Source: Chara braunii (lineage: Eukaryota; Streptophyta; Charophyceae; Charales; Characeae). From it: a DNA stretch of 40,884 nt. Where the stretch lies: the NCBI GenBank assembly GCA_003427395.1, contig BFEA01000033.1:3351792-3392675 (forward strand). Direction: 5' to 3'. The translations under genes were made by a program, and so were the position numbers. The notes below the pieces were generated by a model, which was given only the letters and a program-made list of their open reading frames with translations, was not told where the DNA came from and made no database searches. The stretch's first letter is position 1; each line of letters starts with the position of its first letter. Positions 1 to 11,444 of the stretch are shown piece by piece.

Positions 1-70
<70 letters not shown>
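1..70. repeat. (CT)n microsatellite
   Basis: Pure CT dinucleotide tract from the window edge to about position 70. It probably continues outside the window. Confidence 0.98.
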
Positions 71-73
<3 letters not shown>

Positions 74-1100
74 CGTCGTTGTCTTCTTTGCATCTACACG
101 GCGCCTTGCTTCGTCGGCGCAGCTATGGCGGACCCTTCTTCGATGACGACGTTCTGCTATGGCGCGTGGAGTGGCGGGAACCAGCTCCGATACCAATGCA
201 ATCAGACTCACTTTCTTCTTCAACTCGCATGCATGCAAACAGATGGAAATGTACACTGGAGCTGTGCGCCCACACAAAGCTTGGAGATAGTTGAGAACAC
301 AGTTCAGATACGAACTTGCTTTCAACTGGCTATGGGGCCTCAGCGCCCAACATCCTTCCCTTCTCGTGTTCCCAACCAACTGTTCGCACACACTTACACT
401 TAACTGTGGATCTCCCTGGATACTCCACACACACTCACTCTGTCTCTCACGCACATACGCACTAGTACCTATCACTAGCTATGGCAGCTATGGCCGCCGG
501 CTATCTCTACTACAAGCAGCTATGGCTGCTCTGACTCTGCTTCTGCCCGCTTCGACTTCGGGCAATCTGCAGACCACCTTGCACAAGACGCTAGGACATG
601 GCTCACACACAGGAATGAATGAATGGCTGGTCGCTGCCTCTTGATTTATACTTCTGTTGGACGCTGGTCTGCTCCCTTTCCCCCGGGCCCTTGGTACACA
701 CAGTCCCACATGGTACTTGCTGACTGGACAAAGTGAGACTGGGACTGGGTACCGCTGACTAAGCAAAGTTGGACTCGCCACTTGCCCACTTGCCTCTAGT
801 CTGCTGTGAGCAACGTTCGAAAGGCCACTTCCGGACCTTCCGGAAGCCTGCGGACTTGGCCTTTCAGAATTGTGGCAGTTACGACCTTGACCTTTCAGAA
901 TTGCTACACCTACAGACTCTACACAACTATGACCCCTACTCGACAGGCCTAGGGTTCAAGACCCGATAGCTACATCGACCCATGACAGACAACAACTAAG
1001 TTCTTATACGCAGGTCACGGGTTCAAACACACAGGGGTACTGTACACGGGTGAGGTGAGGTCTAGGGATTGAGCCCTGGGATTTGCATCTGCTACTGCAG
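71..1100. other. No recognisable gene
   Basis: I recognise no coding sequence here. The short open frames have no family resemblance. The sequence has a GGCGGCCATAGC-like motif (minus strand, near 490), also seen near 5020, 26510 and 37830. This hints at LTR- or promoter-like repeat material, but I cannot delimit an element. Confidence 0.4.
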
Positions 1101-1233
1101 AGGTGAAAACCGTTTCAATGAGCAAGAATATGGAAATATACACTGCTTTCCAGCCATGCTATTTCCATCGATAGGATGAGCAAAATCGGAATGAATCTTG
1201 CGCTAAAACATGGAAATATACACTGCCACTTCT

Positions 1234-1319
<86 letters not shown>

Positions 1320-1395
1320 GGTACTTCCATCGATGATAGGATGAGCAAAATCGAATGAATCTACCGCTAGAACATGGAAATATACACAGTTTTTT
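1100..1395 (-). repeat. Satellite-like monomers split by poly-T/GT/GA tract
   Basis: At least three partial copies of a unit containing catggaaatatacac (near 1130, 1209 and 1373) occur here. They are the reverse complement of the monomer forming the array at 12734-13160. Between the second and third copies lies T(39) at 1236-1274, (GT)n at 1275-1299 and (GA)n at 1299-1319. The Lys-rich and Phe-rich open frames across this tract are low-complexity artefacts. Confidence 0.75.
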
Positions 1396-1399
1396 TTGT

Positions 1400-3079
1400 T
1401 TTTCTTTTTTTTTCTTTTTGTTTGTGTGTGCGAAAACTTAGCGACTGCCGAGGCATTTTGCAAAGTTGGGCAGCGTCCAGTGGGGGTACACTGCAAAGAT
1501 GGGATCCAACTGATGGCTGGGTTGTTTCGCAAAATGTTTTGTCATCGTCCTTCGCCGGTCCACTTGTAAGGAGTAATGTTTACTGACAGGGGCCAACAGT
1601 GTTGGAAGAGCTCGGTTGCTGCATTACCAAAGCTTGCCATGGTGCCTGAGCATGTGGCACTGCCATGCCTTGAGGAAATGCTGTCATTTTGTCCCGCAAC
1701 GGAGGAGCTCAGTCGTTGTTGAAATGTCCTTGTAGGCTGTGTAGGACCCAGTTCACTATAGCCAGATTTCAACCTTCCGCCATGGCACATGGGGAAAAGT
1801 AGCTTGGTCATAACATGATGCACAGGAGGGGGAAGCAACCAGGCGGACAATATGAGCAAAACACAGCAGAAACCGAAAATTTGCAGCACTTGTTCAGTCG
1901 ACCATAGATGTGTAGATCTGCCCAAACACATCAAGTGAGAGAGCAGGACTATAAGTAGCAGAAGATTGCTCATCTAGTTTAAGTTAACTCATGTCGAAAT
2001 CATGTGCAGACCTCAGGTGGCGCATTGAGAAGGCAGATTCTCCACCTGTTGCCTGAATTCTTTCTCTGTCCCCTTTTGCCAGGACCCAGTCCTAAGCACA
2101 GCAATGAACCCTCCACATGAACTATTCCACAAACCACGAAACCCAGCTGCCCAACACCTGGGATCTAGCTGACAGGAAAACATTATGAAACAAAAACACC
2201 TCAAAGCTGGTTAATGAGACTGCCTCTGCACTAGGAAGTGAAGTTTTAGCATGTGACCTGTTTCACAATAGTTTCGGCTGCTGCATCTGATTTTATGACG
2301 GTTTCTCTTTCCCTTGATCAGGAATCTGTGATTGTTTGTTCTATTCAGCCAGTTGATGCGTCTGCTTCCCAGCTCCCGTGGACAGTAGGTTCTCAACCTT
2401 TGGTCGACTAGTCTATTGGTCACCGGATCACTGCTGCACCGAGTGCTAGACGTGTTTTTTTGCAGACACGTGCACTTTGCACGTGCAAAGGTGAGCTGCT
2501 GTTGACAATTGAAGTATGTCACTTGTACTTTGCACACGTTCAGTGGACCATTGTAAGCCCCCAGGCAGTCATGGACGTGTCAGTGATGCACAGAATTGCA
2601 TTTGCCACTGACTCTGTGGAGCGTGTGCTGCATTAAACAATCTAGACCTGGTCACTTCTGTGACAGCAAGGATGTACTTTCATGTCACGTGGGCCCTCTG
2701 GTGATGGTCAATCTCTTTTCCGGACTCATGCGTATCCGAGTAGTCCCACAGATTCTAGAACCGTGTCTGCACTGATTCTGTCATTCTGTCATTCTAGAAC
2801 ACCATTGGCAATGATGTTGGGCATGTAGGGATCTGCGAAGGTGTCTTTTGTGGGATAAATTTTGGTCTCGAGGCAAGACCATCGACTTGACTTCCAACTG
2901 GATGCAACTCCATTACCTCTGTAGCCGGTTGGTTTACTGGTAATGCCTCTCAAAGGTTGTACCCAGTTTGGGCTAGATTAGATAGCAATCAACTGGTAGT
3001 AAGTACCCTGTGGATTCCGCAGTTTTTTTGCAGTCAAACCATGGAGTGAATGAGGTGGTACAGCCATACACAGCCTGTC
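1400..3079. other. Unassigned DNA
   Basis: No recognisable gene. An open frame of 143 codons on the minus strand (1542-1973) has no recognisable motif and no family resemblance. The palindromic stretch near 2465-2495 (gtgcac/cacgtgcaaag) is short. Nothing else could be supported. Confidence 0.35.
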
Positions 3080-3235
3080 TTGCCATGTAAGTGGGGGATG
3101 AATGTGGGGCTGGTTTTGGACACGATGGCATTGTCCAAAACCAGCCCCACTGTTCTTGCAGCCGTGAAGAACAGTGGGGCTGGTTTTGGACACGATGACA
3201 TAGTTTACTTGCCATGTAAGTGGGGGATGAATGTG
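3080..3235. repeat. Three-armed inverted repeat inside a direct repeat
   Basis: An arm at 3104-3122 is perfectly complementary to 3132-3150. The extended arm 3132-3157 is perfectly complementary to 3167-3192 (26 bp, 9-nt spacer gcagccgtg). The middle arm could therefore pair with either neighbour. The cluster is bracketed by a direct repeat containing ttgccatgtaagtggggga near 3080 and 3209. Both arms and spacings were read directly from the sequence. Confidence 0.9.
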
Positions 3236-3239
3236 TGTT

Positions 3240-4740
3240 GATCGATTTGGTTCCTTCTTGTCTACACTTGGATGTGTGTATGCGGTGTGGAAACAACTCC
3301 TGTTCTGAAGTGATGATGCTGGGGCAATGGCATGTTATTCGATGCAATTACTGTGTAGGCTGTGTAGCATGTTTTCCATGTGCAAAATGGGATGACCTCT
3401 CGATTGCTTCAAATTAGCTTTTTGATCTCGCTTTCAATGGAGTCGTTGATCTCATTTTTCTTTTCTGCATTTTTCAGCAAAGTTGTCGAACTGATCCATC
3501 CACTCCGAACACATTTGCAACCGGTCCTTGGTTGCGGTCCTTCCTTTGTCTTCTCTGCCAGATCCTTCTCGTGAAGTGATTCCTCTTCGGGGCTTGAAGA
3601 CCCTCTCCTGAGGTTGAGCGATGAAGCTGAGGAAGGGCCTTCAGGTGGCTAATTCTCCTGCCCTTGATTACCCTTGTCATGGTTGTATTCCCATTCAAAT
3701 GTGATCTTCTTTTCCTCTCTTGTTTGTTTTGTGAGTTTGAGGATTGACCTAAGTTCATCAGCTCAATCCAGATGTATAGCCTTTCCCATCAATCTCCCCA
3801 AATTGTGTGCAGTCGCACGTTTTCCACAGAAGACCCCCCAGCTGTTGGAGGGCCAGTACCCTTGAACTGATAACTTGCACTTGCTGAGGTGTCCGGGCGG
3901 TAGAACAGAAACCCAGTTGATCCACTGCCAAGTATTAGGCATTAGCAATAGGCACTACAGTGTTGGAACCTGCGAGATTAAATAAAGAACAATGTGGTTT
4001 CAAGTTTCAACTCTAGATCTTGCATTTACGTTACGTTTCTCCACAAATTGGATTGTCTTCAAGTAACCAAGTGTATGGATGTGCTGCCTCGCATTGGCAG
4101 AGGTTGTGAAATCTTTTTTCTCTCTCTTTGGGCTAGTTATTCAGGCACGTTCTGTGCTACCCAGTAGGGAACGTTGTAGCTCGCCTAAAGTGAGGATACC
4201 TCTGCAGTCTTGCAATCTGGCGCTTTTCCGTATGCTTCTGCCTCAAATTGTGATGCCTCGCAGAAAAGCCCACTCTGTTGGGCCTTGTGAGCCTCTCTGA
4301 ATAAATAATGACTTTCATGTGCAGCCAGTCATGCTGCATAAGCTTAGCTTTTTTAACATCATAATGTTACTGTGATCTTTCTTAAAAATCACATTCGACC
4401 ACTACTTCACCTGGATTGGACAAGAATCACCACCAGTGATAGTTTACCTCGATTCATGGTCGCTTAGTTCACAAGGAATTTGCTCGACCCAGCTTTGGGG
4501 AAGAGGCAAGAGAGGAAGACAGGCGCACCATGTAGGTTTTTGCAACATTAATTGAACTGCTCGGTAACAGTGCCCTCAATGGAGAAAACCATGAAAACAA
4601 GTCTTGGAGGAGCAATTCCAACTTTGGAGCCTGGAAAGAAAAGATGATAACAAGGCAAACTTGGATCATAACGTTATGATCCTGGGTATCTCACAGTGCA
4701 AAACTTCAAAGAAAGACAATGTCAGTCACTTGCAACAAAT
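3240..4740. other. Unassigned DNA
   Basis: No gene recognised on either strand. A minus-strand open frame (3474-3758) rich in Arg and Lys has no recognised motif. Confidence 0.35.
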
Positions 4741-4882
4741 GAAGAAGAAGAAGAAGAAGAAGAAGAAGATAAACGCCATCGAGAACCAATTTCACTTCTC
4801 CCTCATCTCGTATGTATCCCTCCTTCAGCATCTCCCACAACATCTTAATAATAAATTATTAAAATTAATAATAATAATAATC
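4741..4882. repeat. (AAG)n and (AAT)n microsatellites
   Basis: AAG/GAA triplets run at 4741-4769. A degenerate AAT-rich stretch at about 4845-4882 directly abuts the left repeat-B copy. Confidence 0.9.
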
Positions 4883-5780
4883 AACAACAACAATGATTGA
4901 ATGAGCCAGAATCAATGTCTGAATCCTCCCCTTACTGCCAGCCTTTCAAGAAGTCCTCCATAGCCATCCTGCACCTCCTACTCGGTCGAGCCGGTGGCTA
5001 TCTCTTCCACTATGGCCGCTATGCCTCATTCTACCCCCGTGGCCTTCGGGCCAACCACAAAGATGAAGATGCAGACCAACATAGTCAAGGTAAGCTCCTT
5101 CACTCCCCTGCTCCTTCCTCCTACCTCGGTGCTCCTCCTTGGTCCTCTCCACTAGCCAAAGGTGGAAGACCAAGCCCGCCTTCTTCCTCACCCAGCACAG
5201 CTTCAGCTGGGTGGTCGCTCCAGCAGCGTGCCTCCAAGCGGCACACTCACAAATGAGGCAGAGCGCTTCGCCTCCTCACTTGATATATTGGCGAAGTGCT
5301 TCCTTGCGCGGTTGGTTCCAGGCCATGGGGCCTCAGAGTCTACCCGGTAACCCCATATTTTCGAGGGAACATCATTGCAGTCTGAAATTCCCCTCCGCGG
5401 GCGGCAGACTCAGACTATTGGACCGGTACCTTTGCCTCTAAGCCTACCGGACCCCTAAATTCTACCTCGGCCTACAAAGGTAGTAGCTTCTTTGTCTTTT
5501 TCTGCCTACCTATGCTACCTGAGTGTTTACGGCCTCACGGGTCTTCCCTTCACTAATACCCTGCTGCACCCGCACAAAGGCATGACCACAGGTAAGTACC
5601 AGGCCTACGGGCCTTCCCAGCATGCAAGCCTTCCCAGCATGCACGCCCATTCCCAGCAAGCAAGCACCACAGCAGGTCACACCCACACCCACACATGGAA
5701 ACACACAGAAACTCAGCAATCATGCACACACACCTGGTCAGAAATACAGCAGGTTTCTCAATCTGCGATTTTGCAGGTCA
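4880..5780 (-). repeat. Candidate 3' LTR of gypsy element 1 (repeat B, left copy)
   Basis: This segment matches 13440-14260 plus 15088-15257 in the same orientation. Shared landmarks are the aatgattgaatg start, the accaggcc..cgggccttcccagc block (near 5605 and 14229) and the terminal tttgcaggtca. Read on the minus strand it starts TGACCTGCAAAATC, consistent with a 5'-TG LTR end. It lies immediately beyond the integrase end. A 19-base C run (G run on the minus strand) sits between integrase and this repeat, where a polypurine tract belongs. The left boundary dissolves into AAT-rich sequence. Confidence 0.55.
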
Positions 5781-5785
5781 TTGCG

Positions 5786-5807
5786 NCNCCCCCCCCCCCC
5801 CCCCCCC
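5786..5807 (-). other. G-run on minus strand, possible polypurine tract
   Basis: Homopolymeric C (5789-5807) with two ambiguous bases at 5786 and 5788. On the minus strand it is a G run directly before the TG-starting repeat B, as a polypurine tract would be. The ambiguous bases show the tract was hard to assemble, so its length is unreliable. Confidence 0.35.
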
Positions 5808-5859
5808 AAGTGGCTAGAGTCGGCAGAGTACCTGCAAAATTCATCTTAAGCAGTGAATG

Positions 5860-6420
5860 CGAAGAGATCTGCCGTCTGTTCATAGACAGAAAGCTTGAAA
5901 TGCTTCTCATAAGCATTCACAAAGCGAGATGCGAACTAGAGCAAGACTTTGCAACCGATCCAAGAGGGTGGTAAAGAAAGTGCCTCTTTACTGTGCCCAA
6001 CTCTTCATCCCAAGTGTTCTGATCGGGGATGTTCAAAGCATCTGGTTGATTTCCTCAGCTTGTCCATTAGCTTTCGGATGGCGACCAGACGTCATATTCA
6101 GTTTGATTCCGAAGAGTTGGTTAGTAAAATCTTTTCAATTTGAACTGATGAATCTGGTATCCCGATCACTCACAAAAGTTTTCAGGGGGGCAAACTGTAG
6201 GATATATTTCAAATCTAGGAATGGCAAGATTAGTCGGTGCATATGGCAGTAGAGGAAGCAGATTGAGAAACTTGGAGAATCGATCGATAATCACCATGAC
6301 TTGACGGTACACCCTCGTACTTACCTTTTGCATGTCCGTAAAGTGAATATCCGGAAGGGATGGGTAGCAGTTTTAACTGACCAAGATGTGGTTGTCAATG
6401 GATCTTAGTCCTTTGACATA
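5860..6420 (-). pseudogene. Gypsy integrase, degraded
   Basis: Reading the minus strand, the core domain is recognisable. A first-Asp block (DIHFTDMQ, about 6345) is followed by VMVIIDRFSKFLNL. Then come VSDRDTRFISS (second Asp, about 6150) and MTSGRHPKANGQAEEINQML (Glu block, about 6040-6100). These match the D,D-35-E pattern of retroviral-type integrases that insert cDNA into the genome. All three acidic positions appear present. There are in-frame TGA codons in the core and directly after the Glu block, plus at least one frameshift. A C-terminal chromodomain is not recognisable. Confidence is high for identity and for loss of function. Confidence 0.8.
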
Positions 6421-6699
6421 CCTCGCATTATGCCAAGTACTTACACACATATTCTTTCATGTTAGGCTAGTCATATTGCTGCGATAGCCTACCATACTTT
6501 TTTTTCAAAGCCAAAATGTAGGCTCCTATTATGAGCCGTATGGCCCGTATCCAAAAAGTGAGTTCAGAGGGGCGCATGGTTGGGAACACACAATCGGTTG
6601 AACTTCCCAAGCACACGAAACAGCAGACCCTCACACTCCCAGTAATGAACTCGATTGTAATGGAATAATGTCGTAGGAGCGCATAAGGCAAATCATGAA

Positions 6700-7500
6700 C
6701 TCAGGGTGGTGAGAGAAAGCATCAACAACTTGATTGTAACTGCTTTTCTTGTGGTTCAGTTTAAAATCAAACACGTTAATTTCATGCAACCAGAGGGACA
6801 GCATTGTGGACAGATTAGTTTGGGACTTGATGCATCACAAGGTCTCATGATCAGAGTAGACCTTGAAGTGGTGTCCAACAACATTGTAAACAGATTAGTT
6901 TGGGACTTTATCCGTTCCAATGTCTCATGATCGGAGTGGACATTGAAATGGTGTCCAAGACGGTAGTGCTTCTAGTGCTCAAGTGTCTCTCTCGAGGCAT
7001 AGAGATCTCAGATATATGTGGAGCTAGCTACCTTGTTGTTGGACAAGTGTTTGCTGTACTCAATCGGTCGCAATCCATCGCCATCATGTTGTTGCAACAT
7101 TCTGCCAATCCCATATTGGCTTGCATCCGTAATGACTACCCATCTTTCTGATGTTTACTAGCTTGTTGTTGTTAACTTTGATTTTTCTTCTGATATTGAA
7201 TTCATCTCCAATTTCCTTTTTCTTCCAGTTCATGTTTCGAACAAATGAATCGAGTTTTCAGTCCTATTTCAACCACAAATGTGAGTTTGAGATCTACAAT
7301 GTGGAGCAAAGGATGACTCGAAAAAGCCTTATGGAGATACTCAAATGTTGACTCACATACATTTTGCAGTCGAGGCCAAAAAGATCGCAGTTCACATACA
7401 TTTTGTTAGCCAAGATAAGGGGTGAGCAATGGCTGAAAAAATTGGGACAAACTTGCGATAGTAAGAGGCTAGACCAAGAAAAGATCGCAGTTCACATACA
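6700..7500 (-). pseudogene. Gypsy RNase H region, degraded
   Basis: The minus strand shows HFKVYSDHETL near 6855, a standard gypsy RNase H motif. VVDAFSHHPEF near 6705 matches the usual end of the domain before the integrase linker. The motif is duplicated: an 80-bp tandem copy (cagattagtttgggact at 6811 and 6891) yields a second HFNVHSDHETL. A second small tandem duplication (agatcgcagttcacatacatt, near 7383 and 7480) lies closer to the RT. The region has many stops. It follows RT and precedes integrase on the minus strand, as expected. Confidence 0.7.
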
Positions 7501-7689
7501 TTGTGCAGTCGAGGCCAATCTCGAATGACCTCAACCTTGGTTGCCTTAGGCTCAAGGCATGCAGCATACAACTGGTGCCCAAGATATATGACACCGTCCC
7601 TCCCAAACTCAGATTTCTCTCAGTTCAGGTGCAACTTTGGTTCTTTCAAAATCTCAAGGACTTCTTGCAAGTGTTTGAAGTGCTCTTGC

Positions 7690-8352
7690 ATGTGTTAACC
7701 AGAATCAGAATGTTATTTAGATAGACAATGACAAATCAGTTAATCCGATTTCGAAAGATACGGTCCATGAGATGTTGGAAGGTGGCTGGTGCATGCGTGA
7801 GACCTAAGAGTATGGCGATGAACTCGTACATCCCATCGCGTGCCTTGAACGTAGTCTTGTGCTGGTCGGCCGGATCGACTTCAATCTGACGGTAACCAGA
7901 TTTTAGGTCGTTCTTAGAGAGACCTTGCACCCACCTGCCGCGTCCAACAGGTCATCAGTTTGTGGCATGGGTTAGGCATTCTTTCTAGTGATCCAGTTCA
8001 AGCCCCTATAATCAATGCACATTTTCAGTTTCCCTCCCTTTGTAGGAACAGAAAGGAGAGGTGGACCAAATTCTGATTCGTTTGGTCTAATCCATCCTCT
8101 ATCAATTATGTCATCAATCTGTTTTCTCAGTTCCTCCGTATCGCCGGGTCCCATGTGGTAGACACAAATCTTATGAGGAACACTGCCTTCTACCAACTTA
8201 ATTTTGTGCTTACCCGAGCACATGGGGACTCCACGCGGTTCAACCAAAACATCAGGAAATTGAGCTAGGAGGCTGCGGATATTTGCTGGGATTTCTGGTG
8301 GAGAAAAATCAGAAGTAGAAGTAGACAATTCAGATTGTGAAGTCGCAGCCAA
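7690..8352 (-). pseudogene. Gypsy reverse transcriptase, catalytic site lost
   Basis: A long minus-strand frame from about 8352 encodes the RT fingers and palm of a Ty3/gypsy element. Motifs seen are IDDIIDRGWIRPNESEFGPP, KMCIDYRGLN, DLKSGYRQIEVDP and LLGLTHAPATFQHLMDRIF. The polymerase would copy the element RNA into cDNA in virus-like particles. A stop and a frameshift occur between 7972 and 7935, and a TGA at about 7733. The catalytic YxDD box reads YLNN (near 7715), with both catalytic aspartates changed to asparagine. This copy cannot be an active polymerase even if the frame were open. Confidence 0.88.
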
Positions 8353-8449
8353 AGCAACAGGATCAGAAGTTGACGGAGATGGATCAGAAGTAGATGAATC
8401 ATCCGAAGTAGTTTACAAAAGAAGCAAAAGTAGGAGGTATATGAGAAGG

Positions 8450-8900
8450 TCACACAAAAGCCTCATACATTTGTTCATCCTTACCGTGCTTGTGCCATTT
8501 TCTGTGGAGCTGCATTGCATTAAAAAATGTCACTGGGGACTCGTGTGTTCCATCCAAGAGAACATAACGCTCATTTCCCTCAGTGTTAAGTACCACGAAG
8601 CGTGGTTCCTTCCAAATTGTTCTTTGACATTGGGCCTGAAGCCAACCCAAGCCAATGACTGCATCAAAAGGACACTCTTCCATGATGTAGTAGTTGAGTG
8701 CCTGGGTGACTGTGCCATCTACGTCAAAGGTGCGCACACCTTTGACTGCATATGTAGATGTGACAAGTGCTTGGTTGCCAACCTTACTTCGACAAGGATT
8801 TTGCAATTCCAGTACCTTCTGCTAAGGCTCGCCTTACGGATCTTGCACGGAGAAAAGAAATTAGCAATTGCTCCACAATCCATCACTGACCATCAGTGCG
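8450..8900 (-). pseudogene. Gypsy aspartic protease, degraded
   Basis: On the minus strand MDCGAIANFFSP (about 8850-8885) matches the D-S/C-G-A active-site loop of retropepsins. A frameshift follows. The open frame 8806-8450 then carries FDAVIGLGWLQA, equivalent to the conserved DxILGxxWL near the protease C-terminus. The enzyme would cleave the Gag-Pol polyprotein. It lies between gag and RT as in Ty3/gypsy. The upstream frame is broken near 8890. Confidence 0.7.
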
Positions 8901-9379
8901 TGGATGTAAATGCAGTGAATGAGGAGTTTGAAGTAGATGAGTTCTACACCCCCTTGGGACGGACCTTGCCTAGGCTTGGCCAAATGCTCCCAATGGTAAT
9001 GGAAGTACACCTCAGCAAACTCCTCCGAACGCTCTTTGTACAAAGTCCCTGCGGTGTAGTCTTGGAATCAGCAATGGACTGGGCCTCAAGGCCAGGCTGC
9101 TGATGAGATTCAGGCTCCTTTGTGGAACCCTCATCTAATGGCTCACCCTCCTTGCAGTAGAGAGTGCTGATAACTGCTATAGCCCTTGCCTGTTTTCCTT
9201 CAGGCAAAAACAATTCTGCACAAAGTGCCCTTTCTTTTTATAATGCAACCACGCATTATTTTTATTTCTAAGGTCCCAAACTTGTTTGCTGATTCAGAGG
9301 TCTTTTCCATGGTTCGGTACTTGCTTCCTCCGGATTGGCGGGAATTTGAGCCCCTTGAGGTAAATGAGATTGAGACTTC

Positions 9380-10759
9380 TTCAAAGAGTTGCAGTGAAGT
9401 CCCTTGTTAGTAATGGCAGGCTTTTTTTTATGGCATTCTGGTTTTCTTCTTCGAGTTCTTCAGACCCTAGGGCAAATGTAGAGCAGTCCACATCGGAGCC
9501 CGCATCTAGATCATCATCTAGATTTGAGTCATCCGCAGAGGACTGGTCCTTAGCCTGCACCTGGTCATGCACAGCAAAGCAGTTGCTGTTTCCAAACCAT
9601 TTGTGAGGAAAAGTCATCTTGGCAACCGGTGCGTGGGCGTTGTCTAACGCCTCTAGCAGGACTACCTCTCTTATGAGAGATTGCCAGTCTTAAAATGTCA
9701 ATTGTCCTAGCTGATGAATGAAATCATCAGGGATAGCATCGTGAACAGCGTTCAAACATGTGGTATCATTCATCCCGAGGCCAGGAGTTGTGTAAATTCC
9801 AGCTCCAAAATCGTCATTGTGCCCGTCCACTGCCTACCTTGTAGAGTTCGGACCTTTTGTCTGGCCTTCAAGGCAACATGAGGATTCTCAAATTGTGTAA
9901 TTGTTCTAGTGCGGTCATAGGGGTGGCCTTCAACCACTCGACGACTGGGTCAAGTCTGGTGTGTCTTGCCTCCATAGCCTTGACTTCCAAGAAGTACATC
10001 ACAGGGGGCACCACATTGGTGCCCAAGATTACCGTTTGATCAGATTGAGGTGTTCGAGACAACACGAAATACTTATTTGTCTGAGCAAACCAGGAGACTA
10101 TATCAGCTTCCTCGTCATATCGAGGAGGAAACTTTGTCACCCATTCGTCTGCTTGTGGAGTGCTGGAGGAAGAACCAGCAACTTCTGATCCTTGACGTGA
10201 ACCTGTAGCACTTGCAGATGGCCCAAAATTCTCCACCGTAGCTGCAGCTCTAGGGCCTGCACTTGCTGAAGTTCCAATCTGACTGGCTATCCCATTCATA
10301 GAAGTAGAGGTGTAGAGAGGGGCGTTATTAGTAGAAAGAGTAGCAGCATTAGTGGCGGCAGGCAAGGAAAGAGGGTTGGCCACTTGGGCCTGCTCCAGAT
10401 CTGCAATTTTCTGGAGCTGGTTGCGATGCTCTCTGGCCATCTTTTCTAGGGTGTTCCGCAGCTTTTACACCTGTTCGAATAGCTGCGACACCAGGTCAAG
10501 AAGCTCATCAAGGAGGTGAACATCAATCGAAGCTCACACATGAGTGACCAAGTGTGGTCGGATTTGCTCGCGAGGAAAAGAGGCGGCTGTTTTGGAAACA
10601 GCCTCATGGGCAGCAAGCCTAAGCAAGGGTGTAGTAACTGTAGTTCCTCTTGCTTTCCTCCGGCTTCAATGTCAGTACTAAGAGCCTTTCATATAGCCCT
10701 TTCTGTTATCCCTTTGCCTGATCCCTCAAGGTAGTCAATCGTATTGATGTCATCGCCAT
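9380..10759 (-). pseudogene. Gypsy gag, degraded
   Basis: The likely start is the ATG at 10759 (MAMTSIRLTTLRDQ). It aligns with the gag start at 39990 (MDMASEQLKILRDQ). An in-frame TAA follows within about 17 codons. The best open segment (10440-9868) encodes a Ser/Ala-rich stretch, then a capsid-like region with WVTKFPPRYDEEADIVSWFA and later PVVEWLKATPM. Further capsid-like sequence (TTCLNAVHDAIPDDFIHQLG) continues to about 9700, and an acidic tail ends near 9381. Gag would form the particle. No clear zinc knuckle was seen. Homology to the second gag in this window is the main evidence. Confidence 0.75.
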
Positions 10760-10881
10760 ATCACAAAGTTGAGAACCGGAGTGGGATTTCGTAGATCTCT
10801 CAAGGTGGGTACTCTCTTCCTTCTTTTTTGGACGAGTACTCCTCTTCCCATTCCTCACTCTCTCCAGAAAGGCACTCTCTG

Positions 10882-10889
<8 letters not shown>

Positions 10890-10953
<64 letters not shown>

Positions 10954-11015
10954 NNNNNNNNNNNNNNNNNNNNNNNNNNNNNNNNNNNNNNNNNNNNNNN
11001 NNNNNNNNNNNNNNN

Positions 11016-11058
<43 letters not shown>
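10890..11058. repeat. (CT)n microsatellite with 62-base assembly gap
   Basis: CT repeats run on both sides of Ns at 10954-11015, with a short C run at 11016-11023. The Leu/Ser and Arg/Glu open frames across it are artefacts. It sits just upstream of gag in element 1. The corresponding place in element 2 has only a short GAGA-rich stretch. Confidence 0.97.
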
Positions 11059-11061
<3 letters not shown>

Positions 11062-11444
11062 AGACCGCGTCGTTGCGGGCGTCAAGATAACTTAAATGAA
11101 AAGTCCAATACATCACAAGAAGAAGCAATAGAAATCCTAGATGGAGGAGCAATTCATTTGGATTGGAGAATGGCAAACACAACAACATATAAAAATAATA
11201 ACAGAGGTGACAGGTCTGATCTAGGTAACGAGTCCCCGGTTAGATCACGCATGAGATCCACTCTTACCTAGTACAACGCACACACACACAAAAAAAAAAA
11301 ATAAAAAAAAATCAGGAAATAATAACAGATGAGGCAATGGAGATACGAGGGAGTAGACAATTGGGAGCCAAACGCCGGACTTCGTATCAAGATTTGCAGA
11401 AGAACACAATCAAGATCCATTTGAAAGTGAATGTCCCATCTTAG

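Noticed and set aside
1030-1060. B-box-like ggtcacgggttcaaac
   Set aside because: No A box at a suitable distance and no cloverleaf, so neither a tRNA nor a SINE call is justified.
1542-1973. 143-codon minus-strand ORF with a hydrophobic start
   Set aside because: No recognisable motif, no splice or neighbouring support; length is compatible with chance.
10706-11271. Open frames rich in Arg-Glu or Leu-Ser across the CT tract and Ns
   Set aside because: They are translations of a dinucleotide repeat and an assembly gap. Only the start of gag at 10759 in this interval has independent support.
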